Part shown: positions 17,588 through 26,543 of the stretch, in pieces
Layout of the letters: each line of letters begins with the position of its first letter
Position numbering within the stretch: the stretch's first letter is position 1
Origin: DATKYQ01 sp964640665
GTDB lineage: Bacteria > Myxococcota > B64-G9
DNA length: 64,000 nucleotides
Direction of reading: 5' to 3'
Assembly (NCBI GenBank): GCA_964640665.1
Contig: CAZXHT010000005.1
Coordinates: 62,001 to 126,000, forward strand
Program-made: the position numbers and the translations under genes
Notes under the pieces: model-generated
Told to the model about the DNA's origin: nothing
The model's input: the letters and a program-made list of their open reading frames with translations, nothing else
Database searches by the model: none

Positions 17588-19291
17588 TTACCCCGCTGGA
17601 ATGTAGTGCGCGGACAAGCGCGCGCGCGGCGCGCGCTTGTCGAGCAGGCGTTCGGCCAAGCCCGTGTGCTCAGCGGGGCTTGCGACCAAAACCATCTCGT
17701 CCGGCCCCAGCGGAAGACCGACCTGAAAGGTACAAACTGGTTCCAGCAACCCGCTCGAAAGGCGCTCGCGCGTTTTGGCATCGCTTAACTGCCCGGCCAG
17801 GATGTCCTTTACAGCGGCGCCTGCGATCTCTATCGGGCCGCTCTTGATAATCGACGTCAGGCCGCGCGCCCTGGCCAAAAATGTCATCCGGGCAAGCACA
17901 CGACCGGCGGCTAAGTAGACCGCCGGACCAAGATCTGTCCTGGCCAAGATCAGGCCCAGAAGCGGATGCGTGTTCTGGAAACTGAGGAAGAATTTTCCGA
18001 AGGCCCGCGCCATCATGCGCACGAGTTTAACAAAGCGCGCAGGGCCTAGCGGCTTGCCGCGATGATCGATCAGAAGATCGCCCTGGATATGAAAGTGCCC
18101 GCCCTGGGTCAGCTTGGCCCGGATGTGCTCGGGCACGAGCCTGGCCGGAAGCGCGACCTCGTCCGGAAGATCTGAAAGCGTCCCGAGATACGAGCGCAAG
18201 CCGTCCAGACCGATGCGACTCAAGAGCCCATCGGGCCCTTCTATGCCGTCATGCATGGCCGCACCCAGCAGGGCCGGAAACTCGTCTTGCCTGGTAAAGA
18301 CGGGAAACTCCAGTGCGTCTTCGGGAAGATCATGCAAATCACGGGCGGACTCGAACAACCCCGTAAGCAGATCGCGATCCAGATCGGCTTTGGGGCTGGC
18401 CACCCGCTGGGTCGAGCGGGCCTCGACCAACCTGTCAAAATCGGTGGACACCAGCCCGCCGGGCCCGCACGCGGCGCCGCCAACGGTCAGCGCACGGCCC
18501 TGGCGCGCTGTCAGAACGCAATAGGGGTAGTGATCCCCCGCCGCGCAAGAACGCAGCAACTCGTCTATGGCCTCCCGCGAGGGTTCCGGCAGACCATCCC
18601 GGCGTCCGGCCAGCAATTCAGTGAGTAGCCGTAAGACCCGCCCGCGTGCCCCGGGCTCGATCGGGTGCTGCACCAGGCCCCAGCCATGGGCGCGGGCCGT
18701 GCAGCCTGCGGCGACCAGCCAGATGCCCAGGTCGATCGACTCGGCCCGCGAGGCCGGTTCGAGACCGCACAGCTTTGCGACATCCGAGAGGATCGAACGG
18801 TATTCGCTGCGGGCCAGCACCAGCAGACCGCAGCCCGGGTTTCTTACAGAAACCATCCCGGCCGCCTCGGCGGGTGCCAGCTCGATAGTACGAATCGGCT
18901 GCCAGTTTGTTCCCGACGGCGACCACAGGCCGTTGTAGGCGCAGCGCAAAAGGAGCGGCCGGGCTCGTTCCAGGGAAGGACAGGCCGGCAGATCGCCGCC
19001 GTCGCTCGCTGGTTCGATGTATTCTTCCGCGCCTGGGTAGCTTTCGAGTTGCCTGGTGACGACGCCGTCAGGCGAGATCCGCAGCCAGTCGCCGGCGTTG
19101 ACGCCCGACAGCCTGGAGAAGTCCAGTGAAAGCTCGCGCTCCCGCGCCGCGTCGCGAACCGAGTCCAACTCGGCCCGCAAGCGGGCGTGTTCCTCGCGGA
19201 AGAAGCAATCCACCTCGACCGTATCCGCCCCGCTCAACCGACCCAGGACGCCGTTCTCGTCGTAGCTTGTCAGTAGCTCGTAGGCATCCAC
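17588..19291 (-). CDS. long nitroreductase-like protein
   Basis: This is a 567-residue protein. The frame is open further upstream, but that part overlaps the gene at 19305 on the same strand, so the GTG at 19291 (13 bases after that gene's stop) is the likely start. Around residues 125-210, CAYNGLWSPSGTNWQPIRTIEL and the later AESIDLGIWLVAAGCTARAHGWG resemble the FMN-binding strands and the dimer helix of nitroreductases. The second half (from about 290) has no family I recognise; it contains helices such as MARAFGKFFLSFQNTHPLLGLI and ends in a strand-rich region. The function could be an oxidoreductase, or a SagB-type or decayed enzyme. The call rests mainly on the SGTNWQP motif. Confidence 0.5.
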   Translation of the reverse strand: MDAYELLTSYDENGVLGRLSGADTVEVDCFFREEHARLRAELDSVRDAARERELSLDFSRLSGVNAGDWLRISPDGVVTRQLESYPGAEEYIEPASDGGDLPACPSLERARPLLLRCAYNGLWSPSGTNWQPIRTIELAPAEAAGMVSVRNPGCGLLVLARSEYRSILSDVAKLCGLEPASRAESIDLGIWLVAAGCTARAHGWGLVQHPIEPGARGRVLRLLTELLAGRRDGLPEPSREAIDELLRSCAAGDHYPYCVLTARQGRALTVGGAACGPGGLVSTDFDRLVEARSTQRVASPKADLDRDLLTGLFESARDLHDLPEDALEFPVFTRQDEFPALLGAAMHDGIEGPDGLLSRIGLDGLRSYLGTLSDLPDEVALPARLVPEHIRAKLTQGGHFHIQGDLLIDHRGKPLGPARFVKLVRMMARAFGKFFLSFQNTHPLLGLILARTDLGPAVYLAAGRVLARMTFLARARGLTSIIKSGPIEIAGAAVKDILAGQLSDAKTRERLSSGLLEPVCTFQVGLPLGPDEMVLVASPAEHTGLAERLLDKRAPRARLSAHYIPAG

Positions 19292-19304
19292 GATGGCAGA
19301 CAGT

Positions 19305-20954
19305 CTAACGCTTGACGATCCGCAGCACAACGGCAAGAAGAAACAGCAGGCACAGGCAGCCGCCTGCCCGGCCTTGACCGGTCGCGCAGCTACAGCCCGA
19401 GACGGTCTCGGGCTCTGCGATGCAGCGGCCGCGGGGGCCGCAGACGAAGCCGTGCAGACACTCGCTGTCGATGAAACAATCGGCCAGGCAGCAACCATCC
19501 TTGCAATAGTGGCCGGACGAACACTGACTGTCATACAGGCAACTCTCACAGGCCGGCGAGTCGTGGGCTGGCCCCGAATCGGCTCTTGAATCGGCCGCCT
19601 GGCCGGCATCGCCGCCGGCGTCGGGCTGACCGTCGCCCGCGTCGCCATCCCGGCCGGTCCCACCATCTCCAAGTTGCGCACAGATGCCGTCGTCGCAGAA
19701 AAAGCCGGCTGGACAGTCGCCGTCAGACGCGCAGAGGATCACGCCGCCGTCGTCGGCTGCCCCGGAATCGGCCCCGCCGTTATCGGAGCCCGCGTCGGGG
19801 CCGGCATCAGGTCCGGCATCGACACCGCCGTCCTCGGCAGGTGTCAGGCAGTCGGCCCCGCGCATGTCTGTAAAGTGGGCGATGGGCGCGAACTTACTCG
19901 AGGAGGATCCGTGCCCGCCGACGATCAACCCCTCGCACAGGCCGGGCCTGAAGGCGATTGCGTACAAATAAGTGTTGCTCTCCGCCTGCCAGGGAGCGGC
20001 GTTGAAACCCGGGATGCTGACGTCGGTGAAATCGGCCGATGTGAAGGTGCCGGTATCACCGTTGAACTCCTGCACCGTGCCAACCATCGAGCTGGCCGAG
20101 ACGGCCCGGGCGCGCCCCACCAGAAGCGCTCGCGAACCGTCAGTGTTGAAGGCGATATCGGCCAGCGAACTGCCCGGCAGATCCACCCGGGTCCAGACGC
20201 CGTCGTACTTCAAGGCGTTCTGGGCGCCGTCGACGACCACGGCGTAATTGTCGAACGGGTGATGGTCGACGGCCAGAGCGTTCGATCCCTTGTAGCGATA
20301 GTCGGTCGAAAGCAGGCGATTTTCCCAGGGAGCCGGCGGCCTGTAGGCAACCACCTCGGCGTCGTTCTGGCCGATGACGATCAGCGCCTCCTGGGCGTCC
20401 GGCCGCCAGGAGACGTCGTAGGGACCCCAGAAGTTGGCCGCCCCGCCCATGCTCTTGGTGCGCGCGACCGGATCGTAGTCGTAGGCGTACAGCACACCGC
20501 CCGAGCTGTTTTGCTGATACCAGCCGACTATCACCGCCGCCGAGCCGCCGGGCGTGAACTCGACCGCCCGCAGCTCCACACCGGTCTCGCTGCAGGCGCC
20601 GACAAGCTCAACCGTCTGCGCCACATCGTCCCAGCGATACAGGCGCCCCTCGTCGACATTGCCGTTTACGTAATGCCCGACGATCAAGGCGCCCGTTCCG
20701 TCGGGGTTGAAATCGATATGGAAGATGTAAAAATGATCGATGTCGGCAACCTGGCTGACGCTCCAGTCGGACGCGTCCACCTTGAGGATCTTACCCCCCG
20801 ATTCCACGATCAGCGCGTAGTCGCCCGATGGATGAAAGGCCACGTCCGTAAGATGGCCGGTCGAGAACATCTGGGAGACATGATCGTAGTCGTAGTAGGC
20901 CCCGGCCGTCGCGGCGATGCCGAGCACAAGCAGGATAACGGGCAATTTGCGCAT
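19305..20954 (-). CDS. secreted beta-propeller protein with cysteine-rich tail and MYXO-CTERM-like signal
   Basis: This is a 549-residue protein; the ATG at 20954 follows AGAGGTGACGAG. A signal peptide (MRKLPVILLVLGIAATAGA) precedes WD40-like propeller repeats, each with a line such as DVAFHPSGDYALIVES, HIDFNPDGTGALIVG or DIAFNTDGSRALLVG (about residues 20-350). Next is an Asp/Ala/Gly linker (GGVDAGPDAGPDAGSD), then Cys-rich segments (CASDGDCPAGFFCDDGICA; CLYDSQCSSGHYCKDGCC). The last 30 residues (SGCSCATGQ, a hydrophobic run LCLLFLLAVVL, RIVKR) have the layout of a MYXO-CTERM sorting signal: Cys motif, membrane helix, basic end. It is therefore probably displayed at the cell surface. The gene is upstream of the nitroreductase-like gene on the same strand. 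Confidence 0.85.
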   Translation of the reverse strand: MRKLPVILLVLGIAATAGAYYDYDHVSQMFSTGHLTDVAFHPSGDYALIVESGGKILKVDASDWSVSQVADIDHFYIFHIDFNPDGTGALIVGHYVNGNVDEGRLYRWDDVAQTVELVGACSETGVELRAVEFTPGGSAAVIVGWYQQNSSGGVLYAYDYDPVARTKSMGGAANFWGPYDVSWRPDAQEALIVIGQNDAEVVAYRPPAPWENRLLSTDYRYKGSNALAVDHHPFDNYAVVVDGAQNALKYDGVWTRVDLPGSSLADIAFNTDGSRALLVGRARAVSASSMVGTVQEFNGDTGTFTSADFTDVSIPGFNAAPWQAESNTYLYAIAFRPGLCEGLIVGGHGSSSSKFAPIAHFTDMRGADCLTPAEDGGVDAGPDAGPDAGSDNGGADSGAADDGGVILCASDGDCPAGFFCDDGICAQLGDGGTGRDGDAGDGQPDAGGDAGQAADSRADSGPAHDSPACESCLYDSQCSSGHYCKDGCCLADCFIDSECLHGFVCGPRGRCIAEPETVSGCSCATGQGRAGGCLCLLFLLAVVLRIVKR

Positions 20955-21026
20955 CTCGTCACCTCTTGCGTAAAGAATAGCAATATTTTTCGACCAAGTC
21001 ACGCCGGCCGTGATAAGTTTCGCACC

Positions 21027-21809
21027 ATGAACGTCACAATTCTCGGCTCGGGAACCTCATCCGGCGTCCCGATGATCGGCTGCGACTGCCCGGTGTGCAA
21101 ATCGAGCGATCCGCACAACCGGCGCATGCGGGCCTCGGCGGCCGTTGAGCTGCGCGGCAAGGTTTTGCTGATCGACACCTCAACCGATCTGCGCGAGCAG
21201 GCCCTGCGCTTCGATCTAAGGCGGGTCGACGCCGTGCTTTACAGCCATGCCCACGCCGATCACATCCACGGGATCGACGAACTTCGGGTCTTCAACATGC
21301 GCCATTTGCACGAGATCCCCTGCTACGGCAACGCGGACACCGTCCGGCGTATCAAGAGTTACTTCGAGTACATCTTCGACAGCGGCGAGAAAAAGGGCTT
21401 CAGGCCATTCTTAAGCCTGAACGAGATCGAAGGGCCCTTGACTCTCTTCGGGGCCACGATCGTGCCCATACCGCTCTGGCACGGTGAACTGCCCGTGCTC
21501 GGCTATCGCCTGGGCGGCCTGGCCTACCTGACGGATGTCAATCGCATACCGGATTCATCGATCGAGTTGCTAGCCGACCTCGATCTGCTGGTGCTTGACG
21601 CACTGCGGCCAAAACCGCACGTCACTCATTTCAGTATCGATCAGGCGGTTGAAGTGGCCACGATGTTGAAACCTGAAAAAACGGTCTTGACCCATCTTTC
21701 CCACCTGGTGGATCACCGCACGACCAACCAGAACCTTCCCAAGGGAGTCGAACTGGCATACGATGGCATGCAGTTCGAACTGGACGACCCGGCTGGTTAC
21801 CGGGAATAA
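21027..21809 (+). CDS. metallo-beta-lactamase-fold hydrolase, PhnP-like
   Basis: This is a 260-residue protein. It starts LGSGTSSGVPMIGCDCPVCKS, the PhnP/RNase Z-like opening with a Cys cluster that binds an extra zinc. It then has the metal motif SHAHADHIHGID (HxHxDH), PLWHGELPVLGYRLGG, YLTDVN and a late His in LTHLSHLVDH. PhnP relatives are phosphodiesterases acting on cyclic phosphates or nucleotides; the exact substrate is not predictable here. The ATG at 21027 lies 72 bases from the divergent propeller gene. The long open frame that runs in from 19674 is antisense to that gene and not real. The sigma-factor gene follows after 60 bases. Confidence 0.88.
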   Translation: MNVTILGSGTSSGVPMIGCDCPVCKSSDPHNRRMRASAAVELRGKVLLIDTSTDLREQALRFDLRRVDAVLYSHAHADHIHGIDELRVFNMRHLHEIPCYGNADTVRRIKSYFEYIFDSGEKKGFRPFLSLNEIEGPLTLFGATIVPIPLWHGELPVLGYRLGGLAYLTDVNRIPDSSIELLADLDLLVLDALRPKPHVTHFSIDQAVEVATMLKPEKTVLTHLSHLVDHRTTNQNLPKGVELAYDGMQFELDDPAGYRE

Positions 21810-21869
21810 CGCGCAGGGCTCGTCTGTTCCACTTGGGCAGCCAGGCGAATTCCGGCCGAGGGTAACTAT

Positions 21870-22526
21870 TTGTTTTTTACGAAAAAAAGTAAAAACGACG
21901 GCATGTTCAAGGAGGCCATCCTCGCCCACCTCGATGCCCTGTACGGGCTCGCCCTGCGTATGACCTCGCAGCCTGCCGAGGCCGAGGACCTGGTTCATGA
22001 CACCTACGTGCGTGCCCTGCGTTTTCGCGACAAGTTCGAGACGGGCACCAACCTCAAGGCCTGGCTGTTCAAGATGATGGTCAACCTGTTCATCAACCGC
22101 TACAGGCAGGCGAAGCGATCCCGCTCGCTCACGGAAGGAGCCGAGCGCCACGATATGCTCGAACGCGGCTTCACCCGGGACAAGCTGGCCGCGACAACCG
22201 CGCCCGAGGAGTACTTTTTCGAAAAACTTTTCTCGGACGATGTCGTACAAGCGCTCGATCAGCTGCAGCACGATTTCAAGATGGTGATCCTGCTGGTCGA
22301 TATCAACGAATTTTCTTACGCCCAGGCGGCCGACATCCTGGAGATCCCGGTGGGCACGGTCATGTCGCGCCTGCACCGGGGACGCAGGCTCTTGAGAGCG
22401 TCCCTTTACTCCTTCGCGCTTGAAGAGGGATACATCAGGACAAAAGATGCCGGCAGGGAACAACCGACCGACCTGGAGCGTTTCAGGGAAAGAAAGCGCC
22501 GACTTAAAGAACCGGCCGGTGAGTGA
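21870..22526 (+). CDS. ECF-type RNA polymerase sigma factor (RpoE/SigR-like)
   Basis: This is a 218-residue protein. Region 2 is FKEAILAHLDALYGLALRM, EAEDLVHDTYVRALRF and LKAWLFKMMVNLFINRYR. Region 4 is VQALDQLQHDFKMVILLVDINEFSYAQAADILEIPVGTVMSRLHRGRRLLR. The linker between them is somewhat long (about 50 residues), as in SigR-like ECFs, and the C-terminus has an extra charged tail of about 30 residues. I start at TTG 21870 behind GAGGG; an ATG at 21903 is the alternative and would remove the Lys-rich leader. The anti-sigma gene follows at 22543, 17 bases after the stop, so the pair forms a regulatory unit. Confidence 0.92.
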   Translation: MFFTKKSKNDGMFKEAILAHLDALYGLALRMTSQPAEAEDLVHDTYVRALRFRDKFETGTNLKAWLFKMMVNLFINRYRQAKRSRSLTEGAERHDMLERGFTRDKLAATTAPEEYFFEKLFSDDVVQALDQLQHDFKMVILLVDINEFSYAQAADILEIPVGTVMSRLHRGRRLLRASLYSFALEEGYIRTKDAGREQPTDLERFRERKRRLKEPAGE

Positions 22527-22542
22527 CACAGGAGGTCATCCG

Positions 22543-23298
22543 GTGGATTGCAGGGAAGTCGACAAGTTTTTGCAGGTCTACATCGACGGCGAATTGGACG
22601 AAGCAGATCGCCGCCGGCTGCAGGAGCATCTCGACGACTGCGAAAGTTGCCGAGCCACGGCCGATTACGAACGGCGCTTCAAGCAAGCCGTCAAGGTGCG
22701 CTGGCCCAGGAGCGCGACGCCGGATTCCCTGAAAGAACGCGTCGTCGAGGGCATGGCCCAAACTCCCAGGCGGTATACCATGCGCAGGCGCCTGGTCTTC
22801 AGCTCGGTTCCGGCCGCGGTCGCGCTGGCTTTAGTGATCACTTTCACCTGGACGGTCACTTCTGGATTCTCTCCCCTGCTCAAGGAGGCCGTCTTGCAGC
22901 ACTCCACCGAACCGCCGGTAGAGGTCAGCACCTCAGACCGTTCGACGGTAGAAGAGTGGTTCAGAAAAAAGGTCGACTTCCATGTGGCCTTGCCGCGTTT
23001 CGGACACTCCAGGGTAAGCCTTGTGGGCGCCCGGCTGAGTCACCTGGCCGAGCGGCAAGCCGCTTTAGTCAGCTACCGCAGTGGAGGCGATCGTTTCAGC
23101 TTGTTCGTGCTGACCGACACCGGAGGCGACCTGGACGGCAGGCGCTGTAAGAAGATCGAGTCGACTAAGTTCTGCATATCGGAGCAAAGGGGATACACCG
23201 TCGTCCTATGGCGATCCCGGGGGCTGGTGTACTCTCTGGTTGGAGATTCCGATCCGCGTGAAATGCTTAGGGTAATAGCAGCGGGAATCTCGCGCTGA
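22543..23298 (+). CDS. zinc-finger anti-sigma factor (ZAS) with one membrane helix
   Basis: This is a 251-residue protein. The GTG at 22543 follows AGGAGG with 9-base spacing and starts exactly at the domain (MDCREVDKFLQVYIDGELDEA). The zf-HC2 motif is complete: HLDDCESC gives the H-x3-C-x2-C triad, with an extra early Cys3. The membrane helix (SVPAAVALALVITFTWTV) is near residues 88-106. An extracytoplasmic domain of about 140 residues follows, with strands such as RVSLVGARLSHLAERQAALVSYRSGGDRFSLFV; the family of that domain resembles those in anti-sigma factors that read envelope or redox state. It should hold the ECF sigma factor encoded just upstream inactive. Confidence 0.88.
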   Translation: MDCREVDKFLQVYIDGELDEADRRRLQEHLDDCESCRATADYERRFKQAVKVRWPRSATPDSLKERVVEGMAQTPRRYTMRRRLVFSSVPAAVALALVITFTWTVTSGFSPLLKEAVLQHSTEPPVEVSTSDRSTVEEWFRKKVDFHVALPRFGHSRVSLVGARLSHLAERQAALVSYRSGGDRFSLFVLTDTGGDLDGRRCKKIESTKFCISEQRGYTVVLWRSRGLVYSLVGDSDPREMLRVIAAGISR

Positions 23299-23337
23299 CC
23301 TACTCGCGATCCTCGATTTCGGCTTCCGAACAAGATG

Positions 23338-23367
23338 TTGACAGGCAGGCAAGTGTTCGAATACACT
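23338..23367 (+). promoter_or_regulatory. probable sigma-70-type promoter of FrzS-like gene
   Basis: TTGACA at 23338-23343 and TACACT at 23362-23367 are separated by 18 bp. The -35 is perfect and the -10 is moderate. The transcript would start near 23374, about 42 bases before the ATG at 23416. Confidence 0.55.
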
Positions 23368-23415
23368 GGCTCATTGGGTATTTGAGCGGTCAATATCAAA
23401 CAAGGGCCCTAAGAA

Positions 23416-25386
23416 ATGACGAGTAAACGCATAATGGTAATAGAAAGCGATGAGACTTTTGCAACTTCGATCGAGTCCATGTTATCCGGCTACGACGTCG
23501 AAATGGAAGTAATCGCGGACGGCAAAACGGGCCTGCAGACCGCCAAGCAGAATCCTCCGGATATGATCCTGCTTTGCGTCGAATTGCCGAAAATGAGCGG
23601 CTACTCGATCTGCAACAAGCTCAAGAAGGACAAGAGACTGAAGTCGGTTCCGCTGATCATAATGTCTTCTGAGGCGACCGAGGAGACCTTCGAGCAGCAC
23701 AAGAAGCTCAAGACGCGGGCCGAAGACTACATTATCAAGCCGTTTTCAGCTGAACAGATCTCGGAGAAAGTCACCACCCTGGTCGAACTCGATATCATCC
23801 AGACCGTCGATGACGAGTTGATCACCATCGAAGACGACGAAGACGCCATCATCATCGATGACATGCCCGACCTCCAGGACGAGAGCATCGACATCGACGA
23901 AAGCGATGATGCCACCGTCGTGATGGACAGCCCCCTGATCGAGGGCGACTCCGATCTCGATAACTTCGACGATGTTTTCGACGAGATCCATGTCGGCGAC
24001 GACGAGCAGGCCGAGCAAGCGAAAACCGCGCGCGAGGACGACGGCCTTACCGATTTCGACGACGTGCTGGACTCGATCAAGGAAGAGGAAGAAGAAGATG
24101 AGGATGAAGAAAACCCGGCCGACCTTGCCGGGGAGGACGACCTGGATGTCGCGGATCTCGACATCGAACTGCCTGTAGACGACGAACAGGAAGAGAGCCA
24201 CGAGCAAGTTGCAGATCTCGGCCAAAAAACGGATGCCGAGATCGAGGCCGAACTGGTTGCCGATCTGCAGGTGGACTCCGAACTGGAATACGCCCCGGAG
24301 CCCGAAGAGATTCCTATCTCCGAAGCGACTCCCGAGATCGAAACCGCACCCGAAACACCGCCGCCCCATGCAACAGCCGATCCGGTGCTGACTACCAAGT
24401 TGCAAAACGCCGAGGCGGAATGCATCCACCTGAAGGAAAAGGTTTCCAAGCTCGAGCAGCGCCTCGAGGAGGCCCACCGCTCGTACGAGAAGCGCGAGAC
24501 CGAGTCGGCCGCCTTGAAGAGAGACACATCCAAGGACAAGGAGTTTCTTGTCATCAAGAGCACGCTCAACACCAAGGACAGAGAAATCCTCGACCTCAAG
24601 GAAGAAATCAACCAGAAAGAGCAGCAGGTTCTCGACATCAAGGAGAAAATCGGGGAGCGCGACGAGGAAATCGAAAACCTTCAAGAAACGATCGCCAAGC
24701 GCGACCGCGAAATCAAGGATATCTCAGATCGCCACGATGACATGCTCCAGCAGAAGAACGAGTTGCAGGAACACCACGAAGGCAAGATGGCGGAATGGGA
24801 AGATCGCTACACATCGGAGTCGGCCGATCTGGAGCACAAACTCCAGGTTCAGCAGGAAGAGCATGAGCAGGCATTACAGGCAGCCGACGAGAAGGTCCAA
24901 GCCGCCGATGATGAGCTGAAGCATCTCAAAGGCACCATGGAGGACACAAAGCAGCGCCACAGCGACGAAGTATACGGCCTACGTACCCGTTATAAAAACG
25001 AGATCGACAAGCTCGGACAGGACAGCAACGAACTCAGACAGCAACTGGAACAGACCAGCCAGTCCCTCGAAGAAGAACGCAGCGCCCACGAATCCACCCG
25101 GGAGCAGGCCGTCCGGGTGCCCCAACTCGAAGAAGACCTCGAAGAGATACGCGGAAAAAGCAAGGATCTCGAAGATGAAATAAGCGCCCTGAGAGATCAA
25201 ATCTCGCAGGGCGAGGAACGCGTGGTCAAGGCCTATCAGAAGATAAAGAGCGATGAGAAGATCAAAGAGAAGGCCCGCAAGGCCGTCGAGATAGCCTTCA
25301 CGCTGCTAGCCGACCAGGTCTCATCCTCGGAAGACGAGGAAGACTCCGAGTTGTCCTCCGAAGACCGGGACGAAGCCCACACCTAG
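23416..25386 (+). CDS. FrzS-like protein: pseudo-receiver, acidic linker, long coiled coil
   Basis: This is a 656-residue protein. Residues 1-125 form a receiver-like domain, but the phospho-acceptor position is Cys54 (PPDMILLCVELPKMSG, where a normal receiver has LLD), and the acidic pair is reduced to E10-S11-D12. The Lys in YIIKPF and the Ser/Thr position are kept. Residues about 130-300 are strongly acidic (many Asp/Glu runs), and about 310-620 form a long coiled coil with Lys/Glu heptads (for example KLEQRLEEAHRSYEKRETES). This order is that of FrzS, a polarity protein of gliding motility in Myxococcus, and of related scaffold proteins. A structural or localisation role is inferred. It is transcribed alone, convergent with the gene at 25403. 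Confidence 0.75.
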   Translation: MTSKRIMVIESDETFATSIESMLSGYDVEMEVIADGKTGLQTAKQNPPDMILLCVELPKMSGYSICNKLKKDKRLKSVPLIIMSSEATEETFEQHKKLKTRAEDYIIKPFSAEQISEKVTTLVELDIIQTVDDELITIEDDEDAIIIDDMPDLQDESIDIDESDDATVVMDSPLIEGDSDLDNFDDVFDEIHVGDDEQAEQAKTAREDDGLTDFDDVLDSIKEEEEEDEDEENPADLAGEDDLDVADLDIELPVDDEQEESHEQVADLGQKTDAEIEAELVADLQVDSELEYAPEPEEIPISEATPEIETAPETPPPHATADPVLTTKLQNAEAECIHLKEKVSKLEQRLEEAHRSYEKRETESAALKRDTSKDKEFLVIKSTLNTKDREILDLKEEINQKEQQVLDIKEKIGERDEEIENLQETIAKRDREIKDISDRHDDMLQQKNELQEHHEGKMAEWEDRYTSESADLEHKLQVQQEEHEQALQAADEKVQAADDELKHLKGTMEDTKQRHSDEVYGLRTRYKNEIDKLGQDSNELRQQLEQTSQSLEEERSAHESTREQAVRVPQLEEDLEEIRGKSKDLEDEISALRDQISQGEERVVKAYQKIKSDEKIKEKARKAVEIAFTLLADQVSSSEDEEDSELSSEDRDEAHT

Positions 25387-25402
25387 AGGGAACGTTGTCT
25401 CA

Positions 25403-26515
25403 TTAGCGGCCGCCGGATCGTTTCTGGTAGAGCTTCTTGGCCGCGTTGGCCACTGTGGCGGAAATATTCTTGCTTCTCGACAGGTTCTTGAGATCGCCCT
25501 TGCGGATCGACTGCAGGAAGCGCATCGAGTAGGCGATCGGCGTCTTGGGATTCTCGACCAGGGCCTTTTTAACCGCATAAGATCGGGTCCACTCGCGGTT
25601 GCCGCAGATTATACGAATCACGTCGTCACACACCGAGCGGCTGCTGGCGATGCCGATCACCTCGGATTCCGAGACGCCCGGGTTCTTGATGGCCGCCGTG
25701 GCCACTATCTTGTTGCGGTCGCGGATCAACGACGAGCGAACGACTTTGTTTCCCTTGGTGGCTAAAACGACCTTCTGGGCGGGTGTAAACATGTGCAAGC
25801 GCTGCAGCAGGGTCTTCTTGTGAACTTCGGCCTCGGCGGCCTCTTCCGGCGAGGAGGGCTCGTAGTCCTCCTCTTCCAGCAGCATCTCCTCGGGTAGCGA
25901 CTCCTCGACAACCTTCTGGATGCGCTGGGCTTCCTGGTGATCGGGTGGGGCGGCCCGGATACGGCTCTTGGCTTGCTCGAAGGCATCCAGCCCGCGAAAG
26001 TCCATGCCGGTTCTGACGGCAAAATCCATCAGCCTGTCGACCTGCGACTTGAGCACCGCCGGGTTGTCGAGGATGGCCTTTGCTATAGAAGGGTGCCTCA
26101 GGATGCGTACCTGGTTCTCGATGATGATCCCGAGCAGCTGCTCCCCGACCCTGTAGGCCAAGTACTCGAAGGTCTGGTCGGGCGTCTGCCGGTGGATCAG
26201 GATGGCCTCCAGCCGGGCCTCGTTATCAGGCAAGCCGCGGGCCAGTTGATCCAGCACTAAAGAGTGCAGGCCCTTCTCCGTCAGCGCTCCCTGGATGATT
26301 CGATCAGGCAGTTCCGCGAGGCTCTTGGTTGCCGCCGATTCGATCTTCTCGTCATCGTCGTAGGACAGGCAGCATAATACGGTAACCATGTCCCGGGGAC
26401 CCATGGGAACCATGCCGCGGGCCGCCATCATGCGCAAAGGTGCCGGCGAAGCCGGATCGATATGCCTGCGCAGCTTCTCGTCGACCGCGGACGACGGGAT
26501 GGGACAGGAGCTCAT
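25403..26515 (-). CDS. helical-repeat protein of unknown function
   Basis: This is a 370-residue cytoplasmic protein; the ATG at 26515 follows GGAGGCGCTGCC. It is almost all helical, with repeated short units built around Asn-Pro or similar turns, such as HPSIAKAILDNPAVLKSQVDRL and KNPGVSESEVIGIASSRSV followed by ENPKTPIAYSMRFLQS. This looks like HEAT or leucine-rich variant repeats, and resembles DUF2336-type proteins. A Glu-rich linker (EEMLLEEEDYEPSSPEEAAEAE) divides the two halves. It is last in a minus-strand run after the EF-G-like gene (28 bases away), but nothing ties it to translation. No signal peptide or membrane segment is present. Confidence 0.6.
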   Translation of the reverse strand: MSSCPIPSSAVDEKLRRHIDPASPAPLRMMAARGMVPMGPRDMVTVLCCLSYDDDEKIESAATKSLAELPDRIIQGALTEKGLHSLVLDQLARGLPDNEARLEAILIHRQTPDQTFEYLAYRVGEQLLGIIIENQVRILRHPSIAKAILDNPAVLKSQVDRLMDFAVRTGMDFRGLDAFEQAKSRIRAAPPDHQEAQRIQKVVEESLPEEMLLEEEDYEPSSPEEAAEAEVHKKTLLQRLHMFTPAQKVVLATKGNKVVRSSLIRDRNKIVATAAIKNPGVSESEVIGIASSRSVCDDVIRIICGNREWTRSYAVKKALVENPKTPIAYSMRFLQSIRKGDLKNLSRSKNISATVANAAKKLYQKRSGGR

Positions 26516-26543
26516 GGCAGCGCCTCCTGCTCAAAGATGAACG

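Noticed and set aside
17588..19681. Longer version of the nitroreductase-like gene
   Set aside because: Extension beyond 19291 overlaps the preceding same-strand gene and has a Pro/Ala/Arg composition typical of a shadow frame.
19674..21809. Long plus-strand open frame of about 710 codons
   Set aside because: Most of it lies antisense to the propeller gene (19305-20954). Only the part from the ATG at 21027 has family motifs (PhnP-like), so I annotated that alone.
23727..24684. Long minus-strand frames opposite the FrzS-like gene
   Set aside because: Their Ser-, Val- and Leu-rich translations mirror the Asp/Glu-rich codons of the real gene and show no domains.
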